Source: Betaproteobacteria bacterium MOLA814
GTDB taxonomy: Bacteria > Pseudomonadota > Gammaproteobacteria > Burkholderiales > Burkholderiaceae_C
Length of the DNA: 64,000 nt
NCBI GenBank assembly: GCA_000496475.1
Contig: AYMW01000002.1
Coordinates: 186,001-250,000 of the forward strand
Reading direction: 5' to 3'
Every line of letters begins with the position of its first letter. The stretch's first letter is position 1. Positions 8,651-18,479 of the stretch are shown here, in pieces. The translations under genes were made by a program, and so were the position numbers. The notes under the pieces are model-generated. The model ran no database searches. It saw nothing but the letters and a program-made list of their open reading frames with translations, and was not told the origin of the DNA.

Positions 8651-11600
8651 TTACCCCAACCAATTTCTTGCATTTGTCCACAAGTCTGCCCACGGGCTGG
8701 CTGCGCTGATATCGCCGTCTGTCCAGCTCATTTGAACGTTTCTAAACACGCGCTCTGGGTGCGGCATCATGGCGGTGAAGCGGCCATCTGGGGTTGTGAC
8801 TGCCGTCAAGCCACCTTGGCTGCCATTGGGGTTTGCCGGGTATTGCTCTGTAGCTAGACCACTGTTATCCACAAAACGCATGGCTGCCACTACAGTGTCA
8901 GCTTGCCCGCGGTGCTCAAAATTTGCAAAGCCTTCGCCGTGTGCCACAGCTATGGGCAAACGCGCACCTTGCAGGCTGCTTAAAAACACACTGGGCGATG
9001 GCAGCACCTCGACCATGCTGAGGCGTGCTTCAAACCGCTGGCTCTGGTTGGTTGTGAAACGGGGCCATGCTTGCGCACCAGGAATCATTGGGGCCAATTC
9101 GGCAAACATCTGGCAGCCGTTGCACACGCCCAAGCCAAAGGTCGTGTCGCGTTGGAAAAACTGTTGGAACTGCGCGGCCAATGCCTCATTGAACACAATG
9201 CTTCGTGCCCAGCCAATGCCCGCACCCAACGTGTCGCCGTAGCTAAAACCACCACATGCCACCAACCCTTGGAAGTCAACGAGTCTGGCACGTCCAGCTT
9301 GCAAGTCGCTCATGTGAACATCAACCGCTTCAAAGCCGCCCATGTCAACGCTGTAAGCCATCTCAACATGTGAGTTCACGCCCTGCTCGCGCAAAACTGC
9401 CACGCGGGGACGCTTGGTATGAACGGCAGGGGCTGAAACCGTTTTTGTTGAGCGCTGAGCAGGTACAAACACATGCAAACCAGGGTCATTGGACAAGCCA
9501 ATACCGGCGTGTTCTGTATCAGCACCTTGCGGGTTATCGCGCAAACGGCATATTTGCCAACTCACGCTGTCCCATAAGGCGTGAAGATCTGGCAGCGAGG
9601 CATCAAAAATAGATTGTGTATCGCGCCAAACTTGCACACGGCCTTTACCGACTGGCATGGCCGCAGTGTCTGGTCGTGTTTTACCCACCACGTGGCTGCA
9701 CGCAGACAAGCCATGCTGACGCAATATTGCAAATGCTTGGTCGCGGTGATGCGTTGCCACTTGCAACACCACGCCCAACTCCTCGTTAAACAGGGCTTTA
9801 ATGGATTGTTCTTGACGACGCGCGCTGACTTGCTGCGCCCAGTTTTTGCTGTCACCAACATCCATTTTGCTGTCGCCGATACCGTCACCTTCCAGCAGCA
9901 GCATGTCAATGTTGAGCGCTACACCCACGTTGCCAGCAAATGCCATCTCACACACGGTTGCCAGCAGGCCGCCATCGCTGCGGTCGTGGTAAGCCATCAG
10001 CAAGCCCTCGTCACGCATGGCGTTGACAGCATGAACGGTCGCAACCAGGTCGTTTGCATCGTCTAGATCTGGCGTGATGTCCCCGGTTTGGTTGAGAACT
10101 TGGGCCAGCATGCTGGCACCCATGCGCATACGGCCACGGCCTAGGTCTACCAGCAACAGGCTGGTATCGACTTCATCGCGGTTGAGTTGTGGCGTTAGCG
10201 TTGAGCGTACGTCATCTATTGAGGCAAAGGCCGTCACAATTAAACTAACGGGGGAGACCACCTTGTGGTCTTGTTGCTTGTCGTCTTGCCACTGTGTGCG
10301 CATAGACAAGCTGTCCTTACCAACAGGAATGGATACATTCAAGGCGGGACACAAGGCCATGCCAACCGCCTGCACGGTGTGGTACAGGGCAGCGTCTTCA
10401 TAGGCTTCGCCACAAGCGGCCATCCAATTGGCCGAGAGTTTGATTTTTTCGAGATCTATGGGTGCAGCCAGTGCATTGAGAACCGCTTCAGCCACAGCCA
10501 TGCGACCGCTTGCAGGCGCATTAAGTGAGGCAATTGGGCTGCGCTCGCCCAAGGCCATGACCTCGCCTGCAAAGCCTGTGAAATCAGCAAGGGTTACGGC
10601 ACAGTCGGCCACTGGCACTTGCCACGGCCCAACCATTTGATCTCTATGTGTCAAGCCACCAACAGTTCTGTCACCAATTGTGATGAGGAAGCGCTTGGAA
10701 GCAACAGACGGCGCGCCCAAGACAGCAATGACAGCTTGCTCTAACTGGATGTCATCTAGCACCATAGGGCTGAAACTGCGCGTGATACTGCTCACGTCAC
10801 GCGACAACCGTGGCATGGTGCCCAGCAACACATCCATGGGCAGATCTACAGCGCGCCCAGCAAGCGGTGATGCCGTTGTTGGTGTGTCTGTGCCGACCAT
10901 CGGCAGGCGCTCGTCGGCCACCACCAGTTGGCGGTGTTCAGTGGCCACACCCACTACGGCAGCAGGACAGCGCTCACGCTGTGCCATGGCTTGCAATGCG
11001 GCCCAAGACTGCGGCGCTATGGCCAAGACATAACGTTCCTGGCTCTCGTTACACCACATCTCCTTGGCCGCCATGCCAGACTCTTCTAGTGGAATGGCTG
11101 ATAAGTCAAAAAATGCGCCCCGCCCTGCGTCATTGGTGAGTTCAGGAAAAGCGTTGGACAAACCGCCAGCGCCTACATCGTGAATAGCCAAAATGGGATT
11201 GGCTTGGCCCATGCGCCAGCAGTGGTTGATCACTTCTTGTGCTCGGCGTTCAATCTCTGGGTTGCCGCGCTGCACAGAGTCAAAGTCAAGCGCTGCATTG
11301 TTGCTGCCACTGGCCATAGAGCTTGCTGCCCCACCACCCATGCCAATACGCATACCGGGGCCGCCAATTTGTACCAGCAAAGTACCAGCAGGGAATTGAA
11401 TTTTGTGTGTCAAGGCTTGGTCAATAACGCCTAGTCCACCCGCAATCATGATGGGCTTATGAAAGCCACGGTGTACCGTGTCTTGTTCACTTGTCACCAG
11501 TTGCTCGTAACTGCGAAAATAGCCCGTTAAATTGGGCCGCCCAAATTCGTTGTTAAACGCCGCAGCGCCAAGCGGGCCCTGCAACATGATGTCCAACGCG

Positions 11601-12721
11601 CTGGCCATGTGCTGTGGTGGTTGAGGCAAATCACCCATACCCACAGACGGGACCACGGCGCAATCAAGGTTGGGCCAACGCAAGGCCGAAACTGTAAAGC
11701 CTGTAAGGCCAGCTTTGGGCGCAGAGCCACGACCGGTTGCACCCTCGTCGCGTATTTCTCCGCCAGCACCCGTTGCCGCACCTTCAAAAGGACTAATGGC
11801 TGTGGGGTGATTGTGTGTTTCAACCTTCATCAGGACATGGCGCACGGCGTCTGTGTGCTTGTATGTACTGGGCTGGGCTGCTTGCTCTGGCGCAAAAGCA
11901 CTGACTGCATGGCCTTGCATCACGGCGGCGTTGTCTGAATAAGCCACCACAGTGTGATTCGGTTGAAGCCGGTGGGTATTGCGAATCATGTCAAACAAGG
12001 TGCTGTCTTGTTGTTTGCCGTCTATGGTGAATTGAGAGTTGAATATTTTGTGTCGACAGTGCTCACTGTTGGCCTGGGCAAACATCATCAACTCCACATC
12101 AGTGGGGTTTCGAGCCAAGCGCACATACGCAGCTTGAAGGTAATCGACCTCAGCGGCTGACAAAGCCAAACCATACATGGTGTTGGCTTGCTCAAGTGCC
12201 GCCTGTCCATTGCCCAATACATCAATAACAGCCATAGGCATGCTGTCTTTAATGGCAAATAGCTGGGCCACACCATCTTGTGTGTCCAAGACGGTTTGCG
12301 TCATGCGGTCGTGCAGCAAAGCCAACACGGCTTCACGGTGCTCGACGGTGAGCTTGGTTGCGTGCTTGAACACCAAGCGCCAATGCGTGACTCTTTCTAA
12401 ACGCAGCAGGCCAATGCCGCAGTTGCGAGCGATGTCAGTGGCTTTAGATGCCCATGCTGACAAGGTTCCTAAACGGGGGCACACCCACACATCCATCGTG
12501 TGCTTGGCATGCTGCATGTCTGATACCACGCCAGTTGTAGGAAGCAGCAGCGCTTGCAGTTTGTCGGTATCGCTGGCGACAACGCCACTGGCAACAAACT
12601 GATGAACAGCTTGAAACGATTGAACACCGGGCTGTAGGGATTTGAGTTGAGCGAGCAGCTGTAGCTGAGAGAAGTTACTCAAAGCGTTAGAGCCTTGAAA
12701 GTAGCGCAATGGCGTGGTCAC
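8651..12721 (-). CDS. purL: Phosphoribosylformylglycinamidine synthase (single-chain, large type)
   Basis: Catalyses step four of purine synthesis, converting FGAR to FGAM with glutamine and ATP. Visible parts are the N-terminal PurS-like region, the catalytic domain with [15 protein letters not shown] and [19 protein letters not shown], a second AIRS-like half, and a C-terminal class I glutaminase. The glutaminase has the Cys nucleophile in GVCNGCQMF and a His/Glu pair in [10 protein letters not shown] prefer the GTG at 12721, which gives 1356 residues and the family-like start [16 protein letters not shown]. An ATG at 12868 is also in frame but adds 49 non-family residues and overlaps the neighbouring gene by 20 bases. 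Confidence 0.95.
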   Translation of the reverse strand: MTTPLRYFQGSNALSNFSQLQLLAQLKSLQPGVQSFQAVHQFVASGVVASDTDKLQALLLPTTGVVSDMQHAKHTMDVWVCPRLGTLSAWASKATDIARNCGIGLLRLERVTHWRLVFKHATKLTVEHREAVLALLHDRMTQTVLDTQDGVAQLFAIKDSMPMAVIDVLGNGQAALEQANTMYGLALSAAEVDYLQAAYVRLARNPTDVELMMFAQANSEHCRHKIFNSQFTIDGKQQDSTLFDMIRNTHRLQPNHTVVAYSDNAAVMQGHAVSAFAPEQAAQPSTYKHTDAVRHVLMKVETHNHPTAISPFEGAATGAGGEIRDEGATGRGSAPKAGLTGFTVSALRWPNLDCAVVPSVGMGDLPQPPQHMASALDIMLQGPLGAAAFNNEFGRPNLTGYFRSYEQLVTSEQDTVHRGFHKPIMIAGGLGVIDQALTHKIQFPAGTLLVQIGGPGMRIGMGGGAASSMASGSNNAALDFDSVQRGNPEIERRAQEVINHCWRMGQANPILAIHDVGAGGLSNAFPELTNDAGRGAFFDLSAIPLEESGMAAKEMWCNESQERYVLAIAPQSWAALQAMAQRERCPAAVVGVATEHRQLVVADERLPMVGTDTPTTASPLAGRAVDLPMDVLLGTMPRLSRDVSSITRSFSPMVLDDIQLEQAVIAVLGAPSVASKRFLITIGDRTVGGLTHRDQMVGPWQVPVADCAVTLADFTGFAGEVMALGERSPIASLNAPASGRMAVAEAVLNALAAPIDLEKIKLSANWMAACGEAYEDAALYHTVQAVGMALCPALNVSIPVGKDSLSMRTQWQDDKQQDHKVVSPVSLIVTAFASIDDVRSTLTPQLNRDEVDTSLLLVDLGRGRMRMGASMLAQVLNQTGDITPDLDDANDLVATVHAVNAMRDEGLLMAYHDRSDGGLLATVCEMAFAGNVGVALNIDMLLLEGDGIGDSKMDVGDSKNWAQQVSARRQEQSIKALFNEELGVVLQVATHHRDQAFAILRQHGLSACSHVVGKTRPDTAAMPVGKGRVQVWRDTQSIFDASLPDLHALWDSVSWQICRLRDNPQGADTEHAGIGLSNDPGLHVFVPAQRSTKTVSAPAVHTKRPRVAVLREQGVNSHVEMAYSVDMGGFEAVDVHMSDLQAGRARLVDFQGLVACGGFSYGDTLGAGIGWARSIVFNEALAAQFQQFFQRDTTFGLGVCNGCQMFAELAPMIPGAQAWPRFTTNQSQRFEARLSMVEVLPSPSVFLSSLQGARLPIAVAHGEGFANFEHRGQADTVVAAMRFVDNSGLATEQYPANPNGSQGGLTAVTTPDGRFTAMMPHPERVFRNVQMSWTDGDISAASPWADLWTNARNWLG

Positions 12722-12848
12722 TGTTTGGCCTTGATGTACACGACTAGGTCCAAGGCTGCTAGCGCCTTTTGCTGATTCGCATGTGCGCCGCACAAGCGGC
12801 TTTAAAAATTCAATGTATTTTAAGTCAAGCCGACGCCGCCAAAGCGCT

Positions 12849-13220
12849 TCACAGGTGAAACATGCCATTTTTGCCCGCTATAGCGTTGCGCATGTAGAGC
12901 TGCAACAACAGGGCTTGAAACGTGGGTGTAATGAGGCCAGGTTCTTGGGCCAACATGCGCTTGAGCACGTCGGTTGTTATTTCAAGGCAAGTTACATCGC
13001 CTTTGGCTACAGCAGATGCACTGCGCACCCCGCCAGATAAGATAGCTTGCTCGCCAAATGAGTCACCCGCTGTGAGTTCAGCAATGTTGGTGCCGGTGTC
13101 AGGGTCGACCATTTTGACGCTGCCCTGCTGAATCATGTAAAAGCGCTCTGCAATGTCGCCTTTATTGAACAGCACTTGGCCGTCGGTGTAGTTACCTTGA
13201 GGAAATTTAACTGCTGTCAT
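12849..13220 (-). CDS. Stand-alone cyclic-nucleotide-binding domain protein
   Basis: A 123-residue protein made of a single CNB (CAP_ED) fold with no DNA-binding or catalytic domain. The barrel reads [20 protein letters not shown] and then [20 protein letters not shown]. The phosphate-binding-cassette Glu57 and Arg66 expected for cAMP or cGMP binding are both present. The start ATG overlaps the stop of the upstream gene (ATGA), so the two are co-translated. Divergent from a chemosensory operon that contains an adenylate cyclase, it is a natural candidate reader of that cAMP, which is inference. How it would pass the signal on is unknown. Confidence 0.82.
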   Translation of the reverse strand: MTAVKFPQGNYTDGQVLFNKGDIAERFYMIQQGSVKMVDPDTGTNIAELTAGDSFGEQAILSGGVRSASAVAKGDVTCLEITTDVLKRMLAQEPGLITPTFQALLLQLYMRNAIAGKNGMFHL

Positions 13221-13702
13221 TTCAGAGCCGCCGGAAATTCTCTAATGTGCAATATGCGCGCAATGGTGCTGCGGCAAATGCCCTTCAAGCCGCTGTTGGC
13301 CTTGGATACACCACGCACTGCGGCATCGATTGGGATCATTTTGGTGTTGACTGCTGTTTGGGCTTTTACTGCGCAACTCGCTTGTATACCCAGCAAGCCT
13401 TCAGACAAACCAATCACAGCGCCAGGGCCAACTCTGTAGGTACCCTCTGGGTGAATGATTTCAACAGTTCCCGAGACAACGACATGCGCTGTAGCAACCA
13501 ACTCGTCCTTGTGCATCAACACACTTCCCGAAACGAATACGGCTGTTGTGAGATTCGGGTTAGCCATCAGTTGAAACAGCAATCGCTCGTCACTGCTCAG
13601 GTTTAAGTTCGCGTAGTATTCGGCTGAATGGCTGCGCCCACTTTCACTGAACGAAATCGAGCTAAACCTACTTGTATCGATTGAAAAAATAATATCGCTC
13701 AA
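13217..13702 (-). CDS. Cyclic-nucleotide-binding-like domain protein with degenerate pocket
   Basis: A 161-residue protein. A Ser-rich, non-family N terminus of about 50 residues is followed by a CNB-like barrel: SGSVLMHKDELVATAHVVVS, GTVEII, and GPGAVIGLSEGLLG. The GE...R signature of a functional phosphate-binding cassette is missing: GLS replaces GE and no Arg follows, so ligand binding is doubtful. The start appears to be TTG at 13702; the next ATG would remove the N-terminal region. It is first of the two-gene unit with the stand-alone CNB gene and divergent from cheA across a 131-base AT-rich spacer. Other cupin-like barrels are a possible alternative. Confidence 0.62.
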   Translation of the reverse strand: MSDIIFSIDTSRFSSISFSESGRSHSAEYYANLNLSSDERLLFQLMANPNLTTAVFVSGSVLMHKDELVATAHVVVSGTVEIIHPEGTYRVGPGAVIGLSEGLLGIQASCAVKAQTAVNTKMIPIDAAVRGVSKANSGLKGICRSTIARILHIREFPAALK

Positions 13703-13833
13703 AATATATTTCTTTTAATTAAAAGTAATTTAAATATGCATTATTAAAATTAAATCAATACATATACATTGGTTCTATACCTACATCTTGACACAAATAG
13801 TCAACGGATGCTCAATGAAATTGTCTACTTTGA
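13703..13833. promoter_or_regulatory. AT-rich divergent spacer between the CNB pair and cheA
   Basis: This 131-base gap is far richer in A and T than its surroundings and must hold the promoters for both directions. A consensus-like TTGACA lies at 13788-13793 on the plus strand, but no good -10 follows at the right distance. I see no sigma-28 (TAAA...GCCGATAA) or sigma-54 signature. Many TTAAT/ATTAA words could suit an H-NS-type silencer or an AT-binding regulator; this is inference. Confidence 0.45.
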
Positions 13834-16134
13834 TTGAAAAATACAATTTACTGGAGAAGAGCTCTGTCTGACCTCACATCAAGATCTTTGATATTGGATA
13901 ATCTGAATCAAATCGGTATCGATCTTGCGTTTTCAGACTTGTCAAACTTTAGTGATGTACAAGCCATTCAAATGCAACTGGATTCAATACATAAATTACC
14001 AGGTTTACCTGCAGATGTAGAACAGATTATTCAACTAGGTTTAACGCAATTACCAGTATGGGCTGCGCAAGCTCAAGTGGACGTGACAGCAGCAATGGTT
14101 GAAGTGGGCCAATGGTTTAGCCAAGCTGAGTTGTTGTGCCTATCCAGAAATGATGACCCACTAGACACTGATGACGCAATACTGACGGCTTTTCCAGATG
14201 CTGCCATCAGCTTGACCAGCAAGCAACAATTTTCAATAGGACCAGCTTTGGGTGTGAACCCAGCACAAAGCCTGACTGAGCCAGTACAGACACAAGTACC
14301 GCCCGATACCACGCTGGACACTGAACGCATAGAACTCAACTTAGAACGTGATGCTGATCTGTTGCGCGAATTTTGTAATGAAGCGAGCGAGCTGCTCAGC
14401 GATATTGAACAAGGGTTGCTGACGCTTGAAGCCAGGCCTCAAGACAAAGAAACACTCAATGCAATATTTCGTGCTTTTCATACGTTCAAAGGCGGTGCGG
14501 GCATGTTAAAGCTTTTGCCTATTCAGCATATGACTCATCAGCTCGAGTCTATTTTGGATAAGGCCCGACGCAATCAGCTGACTGTAGACGCCAACGTCGT
14601 GAGCCTTATTTTGCAAGCTGCAGACGGCGTCAGTAATGCAGTGAACGATATGTTGACGGCTCTAAGCACGTCGCAAGAAAGGGTATTTATAAATTTTAAC
14701 TCGCACGCAATATTGGCCAATGTGGCACGGGTTCTCAACGGTGATAGCGTGGTTGTTCATGACCCGGTCAAGCAGTCAACGCCTTCAAACGAAGCCCCAA
14801 ATAGTCTAGCTGGGAAAGAACAATCCACGGTCACTCAAGATATGGAACTTACGCGTACTGTCTGGGAAAAATCCGCAGATATACCGCCCACTGAAGACGA
14901 TGCGCTGATCCAAACTATGAATAACAGCGCAGACACCAACATCAAAGTAGGTGCGCGAAAGTTAGACGAGCTCATAGACTTGGTAGGTGAGTTGATGATT
15001 GCCCAGTCAATGGTCACGCAGCATGAAATAGCCAAGAACTTAGCCGACGACGGGTGGGAACGGGCTGTGCTTCAGTTGTCAAGAATTACAAAAGAATTGC
15101 AACGCACCACCATGCTGGTGCGCATGGTGCCAGTCTTCAATACATTTAAAAAAATGACACGCTTGGTGCGTGATTTGAGTGCCCAACAAAACAAGTTGGT
15201 TGATTTGGTGCTGGTTGGCGAATCGCTGGAACTGGATCGCTCAATTGTTGATGCGTTGGCAGTTCCCTTGGCTCATATGATTCGCAACGCGGTTGGGCAT
15301 GGTATTGAACAACCCGATGAGCGCACAGCCAACGGCAAGTCTGAGCGCGGTCGCATCGTGTTGTCTGCGTTTCAACGCGGCGGCTCTTTCGTCATTCAAA
15401 TATCGGACGATGGGCGTGGCTTGTCGCGTGGAAAAATTCGCGACAAAGCGATTGCCAAAGGGCTCATTACGCAAGATCAAGTGGTGGCCGATGCTGATTT
15501 ATTTGACTTTATATTTAATGCGGGGTTTTCGACCGTGACGAACATCACAGATGTGTCTGGACGTGGCGTCGGCATGGACGTCGTGAAGCAAAGCATGTCG
15601 TCGCTGCGTGGCACAGTCGATCTCGAGTCAGAAGATGGTCTCAGCACACAAATAACCATAACGCTACCGCTCACGTTGGCCATTATTGACGGGTTGGTAG
15701 TTCTAGTTGGGCGCGAACGTTACATATTACCTGCGCTCATGGTACGCGAGTGCTTGCGTCCTACCCCGGAGATGCTAGGTTTGACATCCACCCAAGGCGA
15801 GGTTGTTCGTATACGTGATCAACTCATTCCAATTGTAAAACTCAGCAACCATTTTCATATTGCAGATGCCGTGTCAAATCCATGTCAAGGGATCTTAGTT
15901 GTTGTTGAAACAGGCCGCCAACAGATAGCGTTGATGGCGGATCAAATTTTAGACAAACAAGAATTGGTCATCAAATCGTTAGGCGCCAGCTTCCAACAAC
16001 AAACGTTGCTGTCGGGTGCATCGGTCATGAGCGATGGACTGGTGTCATGCATTTTAAATCTTGACGCTCTTGCTGAACAATGCAACAAACGCTCAACCAC
16101 CAGTGCGCAATCCGTTGCAATCGCTCACGCATAA
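13834..16134 (+). CDS. cheA: Chemotaxis-type histidine kinase CheA
   Basis: Kinase of the chemosensory complex, up to 766 residues. An unrecognised N-terminal region (about 1-165) precedes an Hpt domain with phospho-His216 in FRAFHTFKGGAG. After a linker with no clear P2 domain come the dimerisation helices (KLDELIDLVGELMIAQ), the ATPase domain (N-box HMIRNAVGHGIE, His481 and Asn485; ISDDGRGL; the lid VSGRGVGMDVV) and a C-terminal CheW-like domain. Position 488 is Gly where CheA normally has Asp (DHG). The 5-prime end is unclear: this frame opens with TTG at 13834, while an SD-like GGAGAAG lies inside it and an ATG frame at 13815 runs into it out of phase. cheW follows after 38 bases. Confidence 0.9.
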   Translation: MKNTIYWRRALSDLTSRSLILDNLNQIGIDLAFSDLSNFSDVQAIQMQLDSIHKLPGLPADVEQIIQLGLTQLPVWAAQAQVDVTAAMVEVGQWFSQAELLCLSRNDDPLDTDDAILTAFPDAAISLTSKQQFSIGPALGVNPAQSLTEPVQTQVPPDTTLDTERIELNLERDADLLREFCNEASELLSDIEQGLLTLEARPQDKETLNAIFRAFHTFKGGAGMLKLLPIQHMTHQLESILDKARRNQLTVDANVVSLILQAADGVSNAVNDMLTALSTSQERVFINFNSHAILANVARVLNGDSVVVHDPVKQSTPSNEAPNSLAGKEQSTVTQDMELTRTVWEKSADIPPTEDDALIQTMNNSADTNIKVGARKLDELIDLVGELMIAQSMVTQHEIAKNLADDGWERAVLQLSRITKELQRTTMLVRMVPVFNTFKKMTRLVRDLSAQQNKLVDLVLVGESLELDRSIVDALAVPLAHMIRNAVGHGIEQPDERTANGKSERGRIVLSAFQRGGSFVIQISDDGRGLSRGKIRDKAIAKGLITQDQVVADADLFDFIFNAGFSTVTNITDVSGRGVGMDVVKQSMSSLRGTVDLESEDGLSTQITITLPLTLAIIDGLVVLVGRERYILPALMVRECLRPTPEMLGLTSTQGEVVRIRDQLIPIVKLSNHFHIADAVSNPCQGILVVVETGRQQIALMADQILDKQELVIKSLGASFQQQTLLSGASVMSDGLVSCILNLDALAEQCNKRSTTSAQSVAIAHA

Positions 16135-16172
16135 ATGTGCACCCGTAGACTTTTTTCAAATTTGACATCATT

Positions 16173-16718
16173 ATGAAAAAAATTGCAGTCACTCACAAGT
16201 ACTTGGCCTTCAGTTTAGGTGGTGAACACTTTGGCGCACCAGTCTTGCAGGTGCGTGAAATTGTCCGGTTGGTGCCTATCACGCCTGTTCCACAAATGCC
16301 AGACTATGTCAAGGGAGTGATCAACTTGCGGGGACGCATCATCACCGTTGTAGACATGCGGGTGCGTTTAGGCACACACATTAGCCCTAATAGTGAACGG
16401 CACTGCATCGTAGTTTGTCAGATCGAAGACAGCAACAAATCTGGTAGCTTTGTAGGCGTAATTGTCGACACCGTTGATGAGGTCATGTCTATTGGCCCTG
16501 ATGACATACAAGAGCGTATCCCTATGAACGCAAGCAACGACGCGGAATATGTCTTGGGCATGACACATTGCGGTGGTCAAGTCAGAACAATCATGGACAT
16601 GCAACTGTTTTTAAAACACATCACCTCACAGCGAGTGACAACCGCCGCTCATGTCACAGCACAAACTACCCGACCAACAGCAGATGCAGACATACCCAAG
16701 CTAGAAAGTCACGTGTGA
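16173..16718 (+). CDS. cheW: CheW coupling protein
   Basis: Adaptor that links receptors to CheA. A single CheW domain of 181 residues shows [20 protein letters not shown], the core [20 protein letters not shown], and a second half [21 protein letters not shown] Thr-rich tail of about 30 residues follows. Its last codon and stop overlap the GTG start of the next receptor gene (GTGA), coupling adaptor and receptor translation. Confidence 0.95.
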   Translation: MKKIAVTHKYLAFSLGGEHFGAPVLQVREIVRLVPITPVPQMPDYVKGVINLRGRIITVVDMRVRLGTHISPNSERHCIVVCQIEDSNKSGSFVGVIVDTVDEVMSIGPDDIQERIPMNASNDAEYVLGMTHCGGQVRTIMDMQLFLKHITSQRVTTAAHVTAQTTRPTADADIPKLESHV

Positions 16719-18451
16719 GCTACGACATTCGGCAATGGTCCATCCATACCCGCATATTGTCTGCATTGGCTTTTGCATGTGTATTGACCATTGGCTTTGG
16801 CGCTGCGGCAATCAAGTCGATATTTGTGGGACAGCATGCTTTATCTGCAGTTGCTGACCAACACCTACCCAAAACTATTTTTTTATCTAATTTGTACGGT
16901 AGTTTGACTCGAAGTTACTTCAGTCCAACAGCATACGCAAGAGCCAACGAATCGACGCGTGTCTCTATAAAAAATGAACTCGACGTTCGCATGGCAGAGC
17001 AACGCGTGATTGCTCTCGCATTGGAAAACCACGCCCTCACTCCAAAAACCAGGGCTATATCCTCGGACATCAGGCAAAGAATAAAGCTGACAAATGAATC
17101 AATTAACAAATATATTGAATCATTTGACGATTTCTTTATTCCCATAAGCAAACAAGTAGAAACGGGGGCAGCATTATCGATACGCATGTTGGATGTAAAT
17201 AACGCGGTGCTTCTCATGCTCGAGTCCGCCCGTCAGGGGGCCATTAGTGAATCGGAAAATCTAAACACCGCATTGAAACATGCGGTCAGAGTGGTACTTT
17301 TTGGGGTTGTTTGTGTCCTGATTGCCACATGCGTATTGGCTGTGTTGGTTGGGGGCGTCACGCGCAAACAGCTTCTTGCTTTAGGGACACAGCTGGCAGA
17401 CGGTACATCTCGCAACGCCTTAGCTTCGGCTGAGGTCTTAGGCGGCAGTCAACGCCTAGCCAGCGGGGTCAGAGAACAGGCTGTGGGTATTGAGCAAATT
17501 CGAGCTTCGCTGGAGGCGTTGGCTACCATGACACAAACAACATCTGTCAATGCGGCAGATGCGTCGATTTTTACAAAAGATGCCAGCGAATCCACCGCCG
17601 CTGGATCAGAAACCATGACCAATATGAGCCAGGCAATGTTGGCAATTGAAGCCTCAAGTGCAGAGGTGTCTAAGATTTTAAAAAATATTGACGAGATCGC
17701 TTTTCAAACAAATCTCTTGGCCTTGAACGCTGCAGTCGAAGCAGCACGCGCTGGCGAAGCGGGTGCAGGGTTTGCCGTGGTGGCTGACGAAGTGCGATCT
17801 CTGGCACAACGCAGTGCCGCTGCGGCAAAGGAAACGTCGGGAAAAATTGAAACTTCAATTGCCAACTGCAAACGTGGAACACTCAGCTGCGTGGCGCTCG
17901 AAAGTGCGTTGAGCGAGACTGTAAAAAAGATTAAGCTTGCCAACAGTTTAGCAAGTGAAATTGCAATTGCCGCAAGCGAACAGACCAACGCAATTGTACA
18001 AATTGCAACTGCGGTTACCCACATGAACTCAGTGACCCAAGACAACAGTGCACATGCTGATGCGACTGCCAGCACCGCTGCGAATATGCGCAATCAAGCC
18101 CTAGATATCCAGCACCTGGTACATGATTTCATGACCTTGGCACAAGCCAATACAGACAAGCATGCTGACAAGGATCAAGCCCGTTTACGACCTGAGATTG
18201 ATCGATCAAAGTCATCCACACCAGACATAAACATTGACAACTTGTCTGCCAAGAAAAACAGGGTGATCAATTCAAAGAAGGCAGCTGTAGCGGTTGTAAC
18301 CTCGAAAAAATCTGCAGCGACTCGCCACGTCAGCAACGAGTCATCGCAGGCAGTCATGCCGATGCCTGCAGCTGATTTAAGTACAACTCTGAAACGTCCA
18401 CCGCAGTCCAGACAAGCGTTAACAACCGACAAAGAATTTACAGATTTTTAA
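16715..18451 (+). CDS. Methyl-accepting receptor, HAMP-less, with a CheR-tether-like C terminus
   Basis: Inner-membrane chemoreceptor of 578 residues starting at a GTG that overlaps the cheW stop. A first membrane helix ([19 protein letters not shown]) is followed by a helical periplasmic domain of about 150 residues, a second helix near [20 protein letters not shown], and then directly the signalling coiled coil. No HAMP domain is seen. The hairpin tip is [20 protein letters not shown] and [17 protein letters not shown]. After the coiled coil comes a linker of about 100 residues rich in Lys, Ser and Ala that ends EFTDF. This fits the aromatic-x-x-aromatic pentapeptide that tethers CheR on other receptors. 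Ligand unknown. Confidence 0.92.
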   Translation: MSYDIRQWSIHTRILSALAFACVLTIGFGAAAIKSIFVGQHALSAVADQHLPKTIFLSNLYGSLTRSYFSPTAYARANESTRVSIKNELDVRMAEQRVIALALENHALTPKTRAISSDIRQRIKLTNESINKYIESFDDFFIPISKQVETGAALSIRMLDVNNAVLLMLESARQGAISESENLNTALKHAVRVVLFGVVCVLIATCVLAVLVGGVTRKQLLALGTQLADGTSRNALASAEVLGGSQRLASGVREQAVGIEQIRASLEALATMTQTTSVNAADASIFTKDASESTAAGSETMTNMSQAMLAIEASSAEVSKILKNIDEIAFQTNLLALNAAVEAARAGEAGAGFAVVADEVRSLAQRSAAAAKETSGKIETSIANCKRGTLSCVALESALSETVKKIKLANSLASEIAIAASEQTNAIVQIATAVTHMNSVTQDNSAHADATASTAANMRNQALDIQHLVHDFMTLAQANTDKHADKDQARLRPEIDRSKSSTPDINIDNLSAKKNRVINSKKAAVAVVTSKKSAATRHVSNESSQAVMPMPAADLSTTLKRPPQSRQALTTDKEFTDF

Positions 18452-18479
18452 CGCTCACTTACCAGTAGGAGATACACAC

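Noticed and set aside
12722-12868. N-terminal extension of purL to the ATG at 12868
   Set aside because: The extra 49 residues do not resemble PurL and would overlap the CNB gene; the GTG at 12721 gives the family-like N terminus.
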